Source: Chloroflexota bacterium
GTDB lineage: Bacteria; Chloroflexota; Dehalococcoidia; UBA3495
Reading direction: 5' to 3'
DNA length: 29,784 nucleotides
Assembly (NCBI GenBank): GCA_022563275.1
Contig: JADFNR010000029.1
Coordinates: 1 to 29,784 of the forward strand
Notes under the pieces: model-generated
Seen by the model: the letters and a program-made list of their open reading frames with translations, nothing else
What the model was told of the DNA's origin: nothing
Databases searched by the model: none
Translations under genes and position numbers: made by a program
In this document: one piece after another, positions 22,239-29,784 of the stretch
Layout: each line of letters begins with the position of its first letter
How positions within the stretch are numbered: position 1 is the first letter of the stretch

Positions 22239-23162
22239 ATGCAGAAATTTCGGACCCAGGACGTGGCCACGGCGCAGGCGGCAGGCCGTCTGCGACCCGA
22301 TCGCTCCGGCCCCATGGCCGTACTGGCGGGGCTCTGGGGATTTGCCCGGCGCAAACCCGTTGGGGCGGCAGGCGGCGTGGTCCTGCTGGCCGTGATCATG
22401 ATCGGAGTGTTGACCCGCTACGCTGGGTTGGCGCCCTACGACCCGGAGCAGGTGGGCGCGGGGGCCAAGTTCTTGGGTCCGGGGAGAGATATGTTCCTGG
22501 GCACCGACCAGTTGGGGCGGGACACCTTGAGCCGGCTGATGTTCGGCGCCTGGGTATCCCTCAAGGTGGGCCTCTTGAGCGCCCTGATCGGCATCACTGC
22601 CGGCACGTTCATCGGCATTTTCAGCGCTTACGCCGGCGGATTGACCGACTTGCTGGTGCAGAGGGTGGTCGATGCTTTGATGGGCTTCCCTCCCATCATC
22701 CTGGCCCTGGGCCTCATGGCTGCCCTGGGAGCCTCGGACCGCAATGTCATCATCGCCCTCATCGCTATACTGCTTCCTGGCGCCACCCGGGTGATTCGTT
22801 CCCAGGCTTTGAGCATCAAAGAACTGGACTATACCCTTGCCGCCCAGGCCATCGGCGCCACTGGGGCGCGGGTGGTCCTCAGACACATGCTGCCCAACCT
22901 GGCGGCGACCTACATAGTGCTGGTGACCATCAGCCTGGGTTTCGCCATCGTGGTCGAAGCGGCCCTCAGCTTCTTAGGCGTCGGCATCCCGCCCGACATC
23001 CCCACTTGGGGCGGCATGCTCCAATTGGGCAGGAAATTCATTGATACTCAGCCCTGGTTGCCTGTGCCGCCCATGATCGCCATCGGGGTGGTGGTGTTTT
23101 CGGTCAGCTTCTTGGGTGACGCCATCCGCGACGTCTTGGACCCAAAGCTACGGGGCCGGTAA
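22239..23162 (+). CDS. ABC transporter permease, DppC/OppC type
   Basis: 307-residue membrane permease, partner of the gene at 21155. A first helix at ~43-60 is followed by the conserved periplasmic FLGTDQLGRDTLSRLMFGA at ~87-105. The five-helix BPD_transp_1 domain follows, with EAA loop DYTLAAQAIGATGARVV and the C-terminal DPKLRGR ending typical of the family. Start ATG 22239 has AGTAGGA upstream. No ATP-binding subunits (DppD/DppF) follow: the next 209 bases hold a terminator and then a gene on the other strand, so an ATPase must come from elsewhere. Confidence 0.92.
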   Translation: MQKFRTQDVATAQAAGRLRPDRSGPMAVLAGLWGFARRKPVGAAGGVVLLAVIMIGVLTRYAGLAPYDPEQVGAGAKFLGPGRDMFLGTDQLGRDTLSRLMFGAWVSLKVGLLSALIGITAGTFIGIFSAYAGGLTDLLVQRVVDALMGFPPIILALGLMAALGASDRNVIIALIAILLPGATRVIRSQALSIKELDYTLAAQAIGATGARVVLRHMLPNLAATYIVLVTISLGFAIVVEAALSFLGVGIPPDIPTWGGMLQLGRKFIDTQPWLPVPPMIAIGVVVFSVSFLGDAIRDVLDPKLRGR

Positions 23163-23305
23163 CGCTCGGCGCGCCGATCTTGGCAAAGACCAAGGTCCCG
23201 CTAAGGAGAGTCGCCGGTCGTGCCGTCTGCCACTGAGCCGTGGCGGCCCGCATAGGCGGCATCGATGGAACTCTGTTCCGCGATCGCTTGGCCGCAGCCT
23301 CGGCG

Positions 23306-23335
23306 AAAAAACGGCCCCGGTTATATCGGGGCCGT
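23306..23335. terminator. Intrinsic terminator, stronger on the minus strand
   Basis: ACGGCCCCG and CGGGGCCGT (9 bp, loop of seven). Read on the minus strand it is followed by TTTTTT and ends the amidohydrolase at 23375; on the plus strand the tail is only CTTTG, but it may also stop the transporter transcript. Confidence 0.8.
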
Positions 23336-23374
23336 CTTTGACTGCAAGTTGCCGGCGGTAAGGGTCCAGTGGGA

Positions 23375-24400
23375 TCACACGTCTATGCGGTACACCCGCG
23401 CGGCCACGTCATGGAACATGTCGGCTCGTTCCGAGGCCGAGTGGTCCTTGGTGATGCGTTTGAACGCGTTATACATCACGTTGTACGAGTAGGACACCTT
23501 GTCCACCGGGAAGTTGCTCTCGAACATGCAACGGCTGGGTCCGAACTTCTCGATGCAGTGGTTGATGATGGGAGCCATGTCCGAAGCCAGTTCTTCCGAG
23601 CCGATGGGTTTTTCCCGGAGGTACCAGTCGAACCCGACCCGGGGCATGCCGATGCCCCCTAGCTTCATGACGATATTGGGTTGTGCGGCGGCGGCGGCGA
23701 TCCCCTTGCGCCAGGTGGCCATAACCTCTTCGTGGCGGCCGGCGTAGGGGCCGTCTCCCATGATGCCGCCGACGTGGCAGAGGATGATAGTCAGGTTGGG
23801 AACGGCCTTGGCGAGCTCGGCCAGTTCCTCCATCTGGGTGAAGTACATCCAGCCTTCCAGTGTGTGCCCCATATCGGCTAGGACCTTGGCCCCGGCCCGG
23901 AAATTGCTGCTGGACATCTGACCTTTGATCTTGTGGGCGGCGGTGTTCTCCACCTCCGGGTTATCGTCCCAGGTGACGGTGTGGCGGATGCCGCGGAACC
24001 GGTTGGGGCTGGCGGCCTGCAGGGCCTCCAACACCGGTTTGACCGCGTCGCCCAAGTTCAGGTTGGCATGGCCAACGATGGCGGCGGCGGCGCGGCCAGG
24101 TCCGTAGAGCCCGGTGGCGCTGGCGGCGGCCAGGCCCTGGACGAACTCAACCTCGCCCACCGGCTTCATCTCGTCCGGCCCGTCGATACGGTACATTGAC
24201 CGGGCCTCGACGAATACGGTGGAGCGCACGTTGTGGCCGCTATTCATGTCCGCCGACAACTCGTGGAGCAGATACCGTTGGTACGGGACTCTGGCGTCCC
24301 TGAAATCCCAGAAGTGGTGGTGGGGGTCGCAGATGGGCAGGTCGGGTTCCAGGGGTTCCTCCGGGGTTAATGCCAGCCAGTCATTGCCTCCATAGGGCAT
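23375..24400 (-). CDS. Amidohydrolase family protein (COG3618, TIM-barrel lactonase-like)
   Basis: 341-residue metal-dependent hydrolase of the COG3618 group, which includes 2-pyrone-4,6-dicarboxylate lactonase and fuconolactonase. It has the metal motif DPHHHFWD with H27 and H29, then RGIRHTVTWDDNPEV, ILCHVGG and FESNFPVDKVSY with the Asp near the C-terminus. Members hydrolyse lactones formed in sugar and aromatic-acid catabolism. It is transcribed divergently from RidA across about 200 bases, with its terminator downstream. It belongs to a different subfamily from the amidohydrolase at 8973. Confidence 0.9.
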   Translation of the reverse strand: MPYGGNDWLALTPEEPLEPDLPICDPHHHFWDFRDARVPYQRYLLHELSADMNSGHNVRSTVFVEARSMYRIDGPDEMKPVGEVEFVQGLAAASATGLYGPGRAAAAIVGHANLNLGDAVKPVLEALQAASPNRFRGIRHTVTWDDNPEVENTAAHKIKGQMSSSNFRAGAKVLADMGHTLEGWMYFTQMEELAELAKAVPNLTIILCHVGGIMGDGPYAGRHEEVMATWRKGIAAAAAQPNIVMKLGGIGMPRVGFDWYLREKPIGSEELASDMAPIINHCIEKFGPSRCMFESNFPVDKVSYSYNVMYNAFKRITKDHSASERADMFHDVAARVYRIDV

Positions 24401-24516
24401 GATGGCGCCTCCGTATGTTCAATTTTCGACGCCCGGATAATAACATGGCGGCGAGGCGCATCGGCTTTGGCAGGGTTGTAGCTGAGGATGATGGATGGGG
24501 TAGTAAGCCGCGCCGG

Positions 24517-24544
24517 TTGAAGACTGGCATCAGCCGGGTATAAT
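24517..24544 (+). promoter_or_regulatory. Sigma70-type promoter of the RidA operon
   Basis: TTGAAG at 24517-24522, 16-base spacer, perfect TATAAT at 24539-24544, 60 bases before the ATG at 24604. A small hairpin (TCCGCC/GGCGGA, 24569-24587) lies in the leader. Confidence 0.6.
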
Positions 24545-24603
24545 TGCGGCGGCGATTTACGCTGACGGTCCGCCTTTAATGGGCGGATAGTAGAGGAGAC
24601 GCG

Positions 24604-24993
24604 ATGGCTGGTAAGGGACGCTCGATACACGTTGACGGTGTCAAACACGGGGCGCCGATACCCATGGGGGCGCGTGTTGGCAACATGATCTTCTCCAGCG
24701 GCATCATGGGTACGGACCCGTCGACGGGCAAAGTCCCTGAAGACCTGGAGAGCCAGTGCGTGTTCGCCTTCGCCAACATGAAGTCCATGGTCGAGAACGC
24801 CGGTGGCACCATAAAGAATATCGGGTCCATAAAGGTTTACATGAAAGACCGGTCCCAGCGTGAAGCGGTCAACCGTCCCTGGCTGGAGATGTTCCCCGAC
24901 GAGGATGACCGGCCCGCCCGGCACGCCATCGAGTACGACGCCTTTCCCCCGGGTATTTTGGTCCAGTTGGAGATTGTCGCCGTGGTCGACTAA
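24604..24993 (+). CDS. RidA family protein (YjgF/UK114)
   Basis: 129-residue Rid protein, a trimeric enamine/imine deaminase family. It has the usual start-to-end pattern: VGNMIFSSGIMGTDPSTGKV, FAFANMKSMVENAGGT, and RPARHAIEYDAFPPGILVQLEIVAVVD (here in parts), with the conserved Arg in PARHA that binds carboxylate in active members. The ATG at 24604 follows TAGAGGAG by five bases. Catabolic operons often carry a RidA homologue to clear reactive enamines, and this fits the hydrolase that follows 48 bases downstream. It is longer than E. coli RidA by only a few residues at the N-terminus. Confidence 0.9.
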   Translation: MAGKGRSIHVDGVKHGAPIPMGARVGNMIFSSGIMGTDPSTGKVPEDLESQCVFAFANMKSMVENAGGTIKNIGSIKVYMKDRSQREAVNRPWLEMFPDEDDRPARHAIEYDAFPPGILVQLEIVAVVD

Positions 24994-25041
24994 CCGCCCA
25001 GCATCACGGCACCACAGAAAAAACGTTTACAGGAGTATTAG

Positions 25042-25890
25042 TTGCAACCCGAAAACAGATTCGTGGAGTCGAACGGGGTCAATCACCATTACTTGGAATG
25101 GGGCAGCCCCGGTAACCCAAGCGTAGTGATGTTTCATGCCGTTGGCATGTGTTCCCAGATCTGGAATAACGCCGCCAGGGACCTGGCCAAGGACTATCAT
25201 GTGTATTCATTCGATCTCAGGGGACACGGGGATACCCAGCACTCTGAAGGTGGCTACACCTTTCAACAGATAGGGGCGGACGTGGCCTCGGTCATCCAGA
25301 CCATGGGCCTGGAGGGTTCCATCGGGATCGGGCATTCCGCCGGCGGAATGTCCATGCTGATCGCCGATTCCCTGGTTCCTGGGATCGTCAGCAAAGGGGT
25401 CCTGGTGGATACCCGAGTGGGCGACAGCCCCATGGCTCTGCTTTCACCCGAGGAACAGAAACTGCGGATCAAGAGGACCCTTCAGAAGCGGTCCATCTGG
25501 GAGAGCCGTGAAGTGATGTACGCGGCCTACCGGGACCGGAGGGCGTTCAAGTCTTGGACCGACGAGGTGTTTGCCGACTACATCGAGGGCGGCACCCGCC
25601 TTCTGGAAGACGGCCGGGCCGAGTTGAAGTGCGATCCGGTGGTTGAAGAGAAGTTCTACCATGACCGAAGTAAGCTGGACACTTCGCAAGTGCTTCGGGG
25701 CCTGGGCGGCGAATATATATTGTTGGTGGGTGACTATAAAGGCGCCCAGACACCCCAGGATGCCGCCGTGCAGCACCTGACCCGGGAGACCAAGGGGTTC
25801 CAGCTTAAGGAGCTGGGCGCCGGCTCCCATTTCGTGCCCATGGAGCATCCCGCGTTGGTGCTGAAAGAGATTCGAAATTTCATTGATTAG
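25042..25890 (+). CDS. Alpha/beta hydrolase
   Basis: 282-residue alpha/beta hydrolase. The nucleophile elbow is GHSAGG with S99. The oxyanion region reads FHAVG, with Ala where Gly is common after the His. The acid is probably the Asp in LLVGDYKG and the base the His in GSHFVPMEHP near the C-terminus. A lid domain spans ~130-200. Related enzymes hydrolyse esters, lactones or C-C bonds of ring-cleavage products. Start is TTG 25042 with AGGAG six bases upstream. It follows RidA by 48 bases in the same operon. Confidence 0.9.
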   Translation: MQPENRFVESNGVNHHYLEWGSPGNPSVVMFHAVGMCSQIWNNAARDLAKDYHVYSFDLRGHGDTQHSEGGYTFQQIGADVASVIQTMGLEGSIGIGHSAGGMSMLIADSLVPGIVSKGVLVDTRVGDSPMALLSPEEQKLRIKRTLQKRSIWESREVMYAAYRDRRAFKSWTDEVFADYIEGGTRLLEDGRAELKCDPVVEEKFYHDRSKLDTSQVLRGLGGEYILLVGDYKGAQTPQDAAVQHLTRETKGFQLKELGAGSHFVPMEHPALVLKEIRNFID

Positions 25891-25917
25891 CTGAGGGTAG
25901 ACTTAGGCGAGCAAATG

Positions 25918-26035
25918 GTTCGACAAGTCCCCCGATGTATCGGGGAGACCCTCGACCTAGGTCGGGGCTCACCACGAACGGATGCCGGGTTTTCGGCCGT
26001 TCGTCCTGAGCCTGTCGAAGGGCCCATCCGTGGGT
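25918..26035. repeat. Dispersed intergenic repeat, copy 2, with extra inverted-repeat segment
   Basis: 25918-25967 matches the reverse complement of 12611-12660. It is followed by a second unit bounded by CGGATG and CATCCG that contains GTTCGTCCTGAGCCTGTCGA. The whole block fills the gap between hydrolase and decarboxylase genes and has no open frame. Confidence 0.7.
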
Positions 26036-26105
26036 CATAAAGGTCGTTGAAGCAACCTTGGGTAGCGCAAATCGAGAAACACAATCTATTTAAGAGGTAT
26101 TCACA

Positions 26106-26624
26106 TTGGCCGAGATAGAAGGCGGGTTCAGCCCGGAAACCATAATCAACCATCTGAAAGCCAACAATGTTACCCACGTGGTCTGGCTGCCAGACAGTGA
26201 AACGAACTTTCTATACGTGTTGCTGCAGGAAGAACCCTCGCTGGACCTGATAACGGTCAGCCGGGAGGGTCAGGCGTTCTCCACCGCCGCCGGCCTTTCA
26301 GTGGGCGGGGCCAAGCCGGTCATCCTGATACAGAACACCGGCCTGATGGAGTCGGGAGATTCTCTGCGGGGCTGGGCCATGGGCATGAATATCCCCGTGG
26401 TGTTGATGGTGGGGTACCGGGGCTGGACGCGCCACGGTGTGGACACCGACACCGCGGCCACCTATACCGAGCATTTCCTCCACGCCTTCGGCATCAAGTA
26501 TTACCTGGTGGAGAGCGACGCCGACGCCGACCGTATCGCGGTGGCCTTTGAGCGGGCCGAGCGGACCAAGCAGCCGGTGGCGGTATTGATCGGCGACGAA
26601 TTCCACGGCTTTGTCCAAAGATAG
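26106..26624 (+). CDS. ThDP-dependent decarboxylase, alpha (PYR-domain) subunit, ComD-like
   Basis: 172-residue PYR-domain protein like the alpha subunit of sulfopyruvate decarboxylase and the N-terminal part of phosphonopyruvate decarboxylase. It has VSREGQAFSTAAGLSVGG with E54 as the likely cofactor-activating Glu, and ILIQNTGLMESGDSLRG and PVVLMVGYRG in family order. TTG 26106 is the start, with AAGAGGT upstream. It is followed 47 bases later by the matching PP-domain subunit, so the active enzyme is a two-subunit 2-oxoacid decarboxylase. The true substrate may differ from sulfopyruvate. Confidence 0.85.
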   Translation: MAEIEGGFSPETIINHLKANNVTHVVWLPDSETNFLYVLLQEEPSLDLITVSREGQAFSTAAGLSVGGAKPVILIQNTGLMESGDSLRGWAMGMNIPVVLMVGYRGWTRHGVDTDTAATYTEHFLHAFGIKYYLVESDADADRIAVAFERAERTKQPVAVLIGDEFHGFVQR

Positions 26625-26671
26625 ACAGGATTCCCAACGCCCAACTTCGTAGATGGTTTTGTAGAGGACCA

Positions 26672-27262
26672 ATGTTCCAGATAGCAGATATGTTTAAGGC
26701 CTTCGCACCGTTCCGGGGCAATGCCGTGGTGATACCCGGCCGGGGAGGCCGTCATTGGATCAACATCAGCGACCAGCACGACCGGGATGTGCCCCTGGGC
26801 GACCCGGCCATGGGCGGCCACGCTTCGTTCGCTTTGGGTCTCGCTCTGGCCAGGCCCGATGAGAAGATCATATTGTTCGACTCCGAGGGCGATATCCTGA
26901 TGAACATGGGCGCGCTGCCCACCATCGCCGAGAAAAACCCTCAGAATTTTTATCACTTCGTGTTGGATAATGGAGTTTATGCCACAACGGGCGGGCAGCC
27001 GGTGCCCAACGCCCAGAACATCCAATATGACGTCATCGCCAAGGGCTCGGGTTACCCTTCCACTTATGCCTTCGACAACCTGGAGGACTTCACCAACAAC
27101 ATCGAAGAGATACTCAGCAAGCCCGGCCCGGTCTTCGTGACCATGAAAGTTGTGCCCGAAGTTGAGAACACCCCCATCAACCAGCGGGTGCGCTGGCAGA
27201 AAAAGACCAGGGACCAGACCATCGCCGACCTGCAGAAAGAACTGGGGCCCCGGAAGGCGTGA
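26672..27262 (+). CDS. ThDP-dependent decarboxylase, beta (PP-domain) subunit, ComE-like, with variant cofactor motif
   Basis: 196-residue PP-domain protein, partner of the gene at 26106. It has GDPAMGGHASFALGLALA, ALPTIAEKNPQNFYHFVLDN with N100, and TTGGQP typical of the family. The Mg/ThDP motif that is normally GDG followed by SxLMN reads SEGDILMN at 71-78, so the first metal-ligand Asp is replaced by E72. The ATG at 26672 has GAGGA just upstream. The C-terminal ~30 residues are charged. Its stop abuts the next gene's TTG, showing tight operon packing. Family placement is firm; activity should be checked because of the motif change. Confidence 0.85.
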   Translation: MFQIADMFKAFAPFRGNAVVIPGRGGRHWINISDQHDRDVPLGDPAMGGHASFALGLALARPDEKIILFDSEGDILMNMGALPTIAEKNPQNFYHFVLDNGVYATTGGQPVPNAQNIQYDVIAKGSGYPSTYAFDNLEDFTNNIEEILSKPGPVFVTMKVVPEVENTPINQRVRWQKKTRDQTIADLQKELGPRKA

Positions 27263-28492
27263 TTGCCGGTGCGGGACGAGGGCCAAGCCCAGCCTCTGAC
27301 GGGAATCCGGGTATTGGACCTATCCGGCGACCTGGGCGTTTATTGCGGCAAGCTGTTGGCCGACGTGGGAGCGGACGTGATCAAGGTGGAGCCTCCCGGC
27401 GGCGACTCCATGCGCCGCACCGGCCCCTTTATTGAAAGCGCCGCCCCTCCTGAGAACAGCATCCATTGGCGGCACTACAACACCAACAAACGCAGTATCA
27501 CCCTGGATATCGCATCAGACGCGGGCAGCGCCCTGCTCCGGCGCTTGGCGGGAAACGCTGATGTTCTGCTGGAAACCTTTCAGCCGGGACAGATGGAATC
27601 TCAGGGGTTGGACTACGGGAGTCTGAGCGAGGCCAATCCAGGATTGGTTTACGCCTCATTGACGCCCTTTGGCCAGACCGGACCCTACCGCGGCTACAGG
27701 GCCGGCGATCTGGTTGGCTTTGCCATGGGCGGTTATATGTACGTAACCGGTTGGCCCCACACCCCGCCCAATAAACTCTGGGGCCTCCAGGCCTTTCACA
27801 CCACCTCCAACCGTGCGTTCATCGGTATCCTCATCGCCCTGTACCACCGTCTGGCCACCGGGCAGGGACAGCATGTGGATGTGTCCATGCAGGAAGCCGT
27901 GGCCACCACCACCGAACACGTGAACACCACCTACAACTACACCGGGGAGAACGCCCTGCGCTGCGGCTTCCGCCACGGCGGCCAGTTCGTGGCGACCTGG
28001 CAGTGCCGCGACGGCTACGTGAGCATCACCACCAACACTCAGAAAGCGTGGGACGACCTGCGGGCCTGGATGGACGAAGATGGCATGGCCGGCGACCTGA
28101 TGAACGAGAGATACGGCGACCGGTTCATCCTCCGCGGGGAACACTCAGCCCATATCGAGGAGCTGATCGAGGCTTGGACGCTGACCCATACCCGCCAGGA
28201 GATCACCGAGCGCGGGCAGGCCAATCACCATCCCTGGGGCCCAGTGACGGTCGCCGCCGAACTGCTGGACAATGAACAGCTCTGGGACCGGGGGTTCTAC
28301 CAAGAAGTGGCTGACCAGGAAAGCGGTCTCAAAATGGTGTACCCAGGCGCTCCCTACAAGCTGTCCGAGTCCGGCTGGCGGTTCGTCTCGCCGGCCCCGC
28401 AAGTTGGCCAACACAACGTCCAGGTCTACTGCGATGAACTGGGGCTGTCGCCAGAGGAACTCCAGGAACTGATCGCGTCGGGGATTATCTGA
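27263..28492 (+). CDS. CaiB/BaiF family class III CoA-transferase (first of pair)
   Basis: 409-residue CoA-transferase of the formyl-CoA:oxalate / carnitine type, which moves CoA between carboxylic acids. The N-terminal Rossmann region has GIRVLDLSGDLGVYCGKLLADVGADVIKVE (here GIRVLDLS, LLADVGADVIKVE). TPFGQTGPYRGYRAGD contains D149 in the position of the catalytic Asp, and HVDVSMQEAV follows. TTG 27263 directly follows the previous stop, with GGAAGG six bases upstream; GTG at 27269 is an alternative. The next gene starts one base after its stop and encodes a second family member, so the two may form a hetero-oligomer. Confidence 0.9.
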   Translation: MPVRDEGQAQPLTGIRVLDLSGDLGVYCGKLLADVGADVIKVEPPGGDSMRRTGPFIESAAPPENSIHWRHYNTNKRSITLDIASDAGSALLRRLAGNADVLLETFQPGQMESQGLDYGSLSEANPGLVYASLTPFGQTGPYRGYRAGDLVGFAMGGYMYVTGWPHTPPNKLWGLQAFHTTSNRAFIGILIALYHRLATGQGQHVDVSMQEAVATTTEHVNTTYNYTGENALRCGFRHGGQFVATWQCRDGYVSITTNTQKAWDDLRAWMDEDGMAGDLMNERYGDRFILRGEHSAHIEELIEAWTLTHTRQEITERGQANHHPWGPVTVAAELLDNEQLWDRGFYQEVADQESGLKMVYPGAPYKLSESGWRFVSPAPQVGQHNVQVYCDELGLSPEELQELIASGII

Positions 28493-28493
28493 G

Positions 28494-29711
28494 ATGGCTG
28501 ATACTGGCGCGCTAGCGTTACAGGGCATCCGGGTCTTGGACTTTACCTGGATCCACGCCGGTCCCTCGGCCACCCGGATACTCTCCGATCAGGGGGCCCA
28601 GGTGATCAAGGTGGAGTCCAACCAGGCCCTCTCGGTGGTGGGCGGGCCGGCGTCCAACACGGCCCGGGGGCTGGGACAGCGTCACAACTGGAACGCCGGA
28701 AAGCTGTCCATCTCGTTGAATATGAAGACCGGCGCCGGGAAGGAGCTGGCCCGGCGGCTGGTGGCCGTCTCCGACGTGGTGGCGGAGAATTTCAGCGGCC
28801 GGGTGATGCCGGGTTGGGGCCTGGACTTTGAGAGCATCCGCAAGATCCGGCCCGACATCATCATGCTTAGCATGTCGGGGTTCGGGCGCACCGGGCCCTG
28901 GAAGGACCGGGTCAGTTACGGCCAGACACTCCAAGCCTGGTCCGGGTTCACCGACCTGACCGGGTTCCCCGGCGAGAAGCCCAGCGGACCGGCCAGCGCT
29001 TATAGCGACGCAGTGGCGGGCATGGCCGGGGCCCAGGCGGTCTTGTTGGCGCTGATTCAACGGGCCCGGACGGGCCGGGGCCAATGGATCGACTTATCTC
29101 AGATGGAGGCCTTGTCCGCGTTGTTGGGGCCTCTGGTCCTGGAGTTAAGCGCCAATAAATCCGATGTCCAGCGGACGGGCAACCGGTTGGCCCACGGCGG
29201 CGGCGCTCCTCACGGGGCCTACCGGTGTCTGGGAGATGACCGCTGGTTGGCCATCACCGTGTTTACCGATGATGAGTGGGACGCATTTACCGCCGCCATC
29301 GGTTCTCCCGGATGGGCGTTGGACCAGCGCTTCGCCAACGCCGAGTCCCGGCTAATCCACGTCGACGCCCTGGACAAGATGGTTGAGTCTTGGACGGTGG
29401 AACAGAACGCCGAAGAGGCGATGCACCTTCTGCAGGCCGCTGGAGTTGCCGCCGGGGTGGTGCAGACCGGCGAAGACCTGGCCGAGAACGACCCGCATCT
29501 GCGGGAACGGGGGCTTTTCCAAAAAGTCCCAGACGCCGCCGGGGTGCTGCGGACCATCGAACGAGCGCCATACAAGTTGTCCCGCACGCCGGGGAGCGTG
29601 ACCAGGGGCGCCCCGGAGTTCGGCGCGGACCAGGACTTTGTGCTGAGCGAGATACTGGGGGTCGATGATGATGAGTTGGCGGAGATGGCCATCGCCGGGG
29701 CTTTTGACTGA
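28494..29711 (+). CDS. CaiB/BaiF family class III CoA-transferase (second of pair), catalytic Asp replaced
   Basis: 405-residue member of the same family. It has GIRVLDFTWIHAGPSATRILSD, QGAQVIKVES, SMSGFGRTGPWKD, and GQWIDLSQMEAL. Where the family has an Asp, the aligned residue is G143 (SYGQTLQAWSGFTDLTG), so it may be non-catalytic alone. Start ATG 28494 lies one base after the previous stop (TGAGATG). The GC-type codon use is as in its neighbours. A pair with one intact and one altered active site fits a two-subunit enzyme, but a separate role is possible. Confidence 0.88.
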   Translation: MADTGALALQGIRVLDFTWIHAGPSATRILSDQGAQVIKVESNQALSVVGGPASNTARGLGQRHNWNAGKLSISLNMKTGAGKELARRLVAVSDVVAENFSGRVMPGWGLDFESIRKIRPDIIMLSMSGFGRTGPWKDRVSYGQTLQAWSGFTDLTGFPGEKPSGPASAYSDAVAGMAGAQAVLLALIQRARTGRGQWIDLSQMEALSALLGPLVLELSANKSDVQRTGNRLAHGGGAPHGAYRCLGDDRWLAITVFTDDEWDAFTAAIGSPGWALDQRFANAESRLIHVDALDKMVESWTVEQNAEEAMHLLQAAGVAAGVVQTGEDLAENDPHLRERGLFQKVPDAAGVLRTIERAPYKLSRTPGSVTRGAPEFGADQDFVLSEILGVDDDELAEMAIAGAFD

Positions 29712-29784
29712 CCCGCACGGCAATTGTCAAAGAAGAGGCCAAGACCCATAATACGCCTGGATTTCCCAGTCTCGATCTTGCCTG
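29712..29784. other. End of window, no feature seen
   Basis: The last 73 bases hold no gene start or hairpin that I can support. Confidence 0.6.

Noticed and set aside
22112..23044. 310-residue frame overlapping the DppC-like permease
   Set aside because: The permease frame has helices and the EAA loop; this frame gives low-complexity G/R/H-rich sequence.

Overview
The window does not read as one genome. Positions 1 to about 3930 look planctomycete-like. They hold the end of an antiporter, a GNAT acetyltransferase, GC-rich palindromic intergenic repeats, and a secreted beta-helix protein with DxNxNxxPDxC calcium-type motifs and a C-terminal dockerin-like pair. From about 3930 to the end the gene content resembles an aerobic, catabolically versatile Chloroflexota bacterium of the SAR202/Dehalococcoidia type. 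This assignment is inferred from gene content only. The join lies inside one open frame: the first ~33 codons of a lutC gene run in frame into the beta-helix gene. A chimeric contig is the simplest explanation, and a real recombination is the alternative.

Layout of the right-hand part. Minus-strand lutA-lutB-(lutC') for lactate oxidation (3930-6284) is divergent from a PaiB-like FMN-binding protein (6440-7060). A ThDP-dependent decarboxylase/synthase (7127-8800, minus) is divergent from an amidohydrolase (8973-9995, plus), with overlapping promoters between them. A LOG-family protein follows (10259-11299). A minus-strand aromatic-degradation operon (11337-17368) reads, in transcription order, Rieske alpha, type I extradiol dioxygenase, beta-hydroxyacid dehydrogenase, second Rieske alpha, Rieske beta, and two small uncharacterised proteins joined by a TGATG overlap. 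No ferredoxin or reductase gene is seen.

Next is an exported tandem-repeat protein (17638-18483, minus) with three near-identical 138-bp units and duplications at both ends of the gene, followed by a decayed start of a luciferase-like monooxygenase (18935-19141). An oligopeptide-type ABC transporter has a lipoprotein and two permeases but no ATPase (19141-23162). A COG3618-type amidohydrolase (minus) is divergent from RidA and an alpha/beta hydrolase. A two-subunit ThDP decarboxylase (ComD/ComE-like) and two consecutive class III CoA-transferases complete the window.

Together the right-hand genes describe uptake and oxidative breakdown of organic acids and aromatics: ring hydroxylation and cleavage, C-C hydrolysis by amidohydrolases, 2-oxoacid decarboxylation and CoA transfer. 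No rRNA, tRNA, CRISPR array, transposase or phage gene was seen. The best candidates for something undescribed are the 46-residue repeat protein and the pair of coupled small proteins ending the dioxygenase operon.
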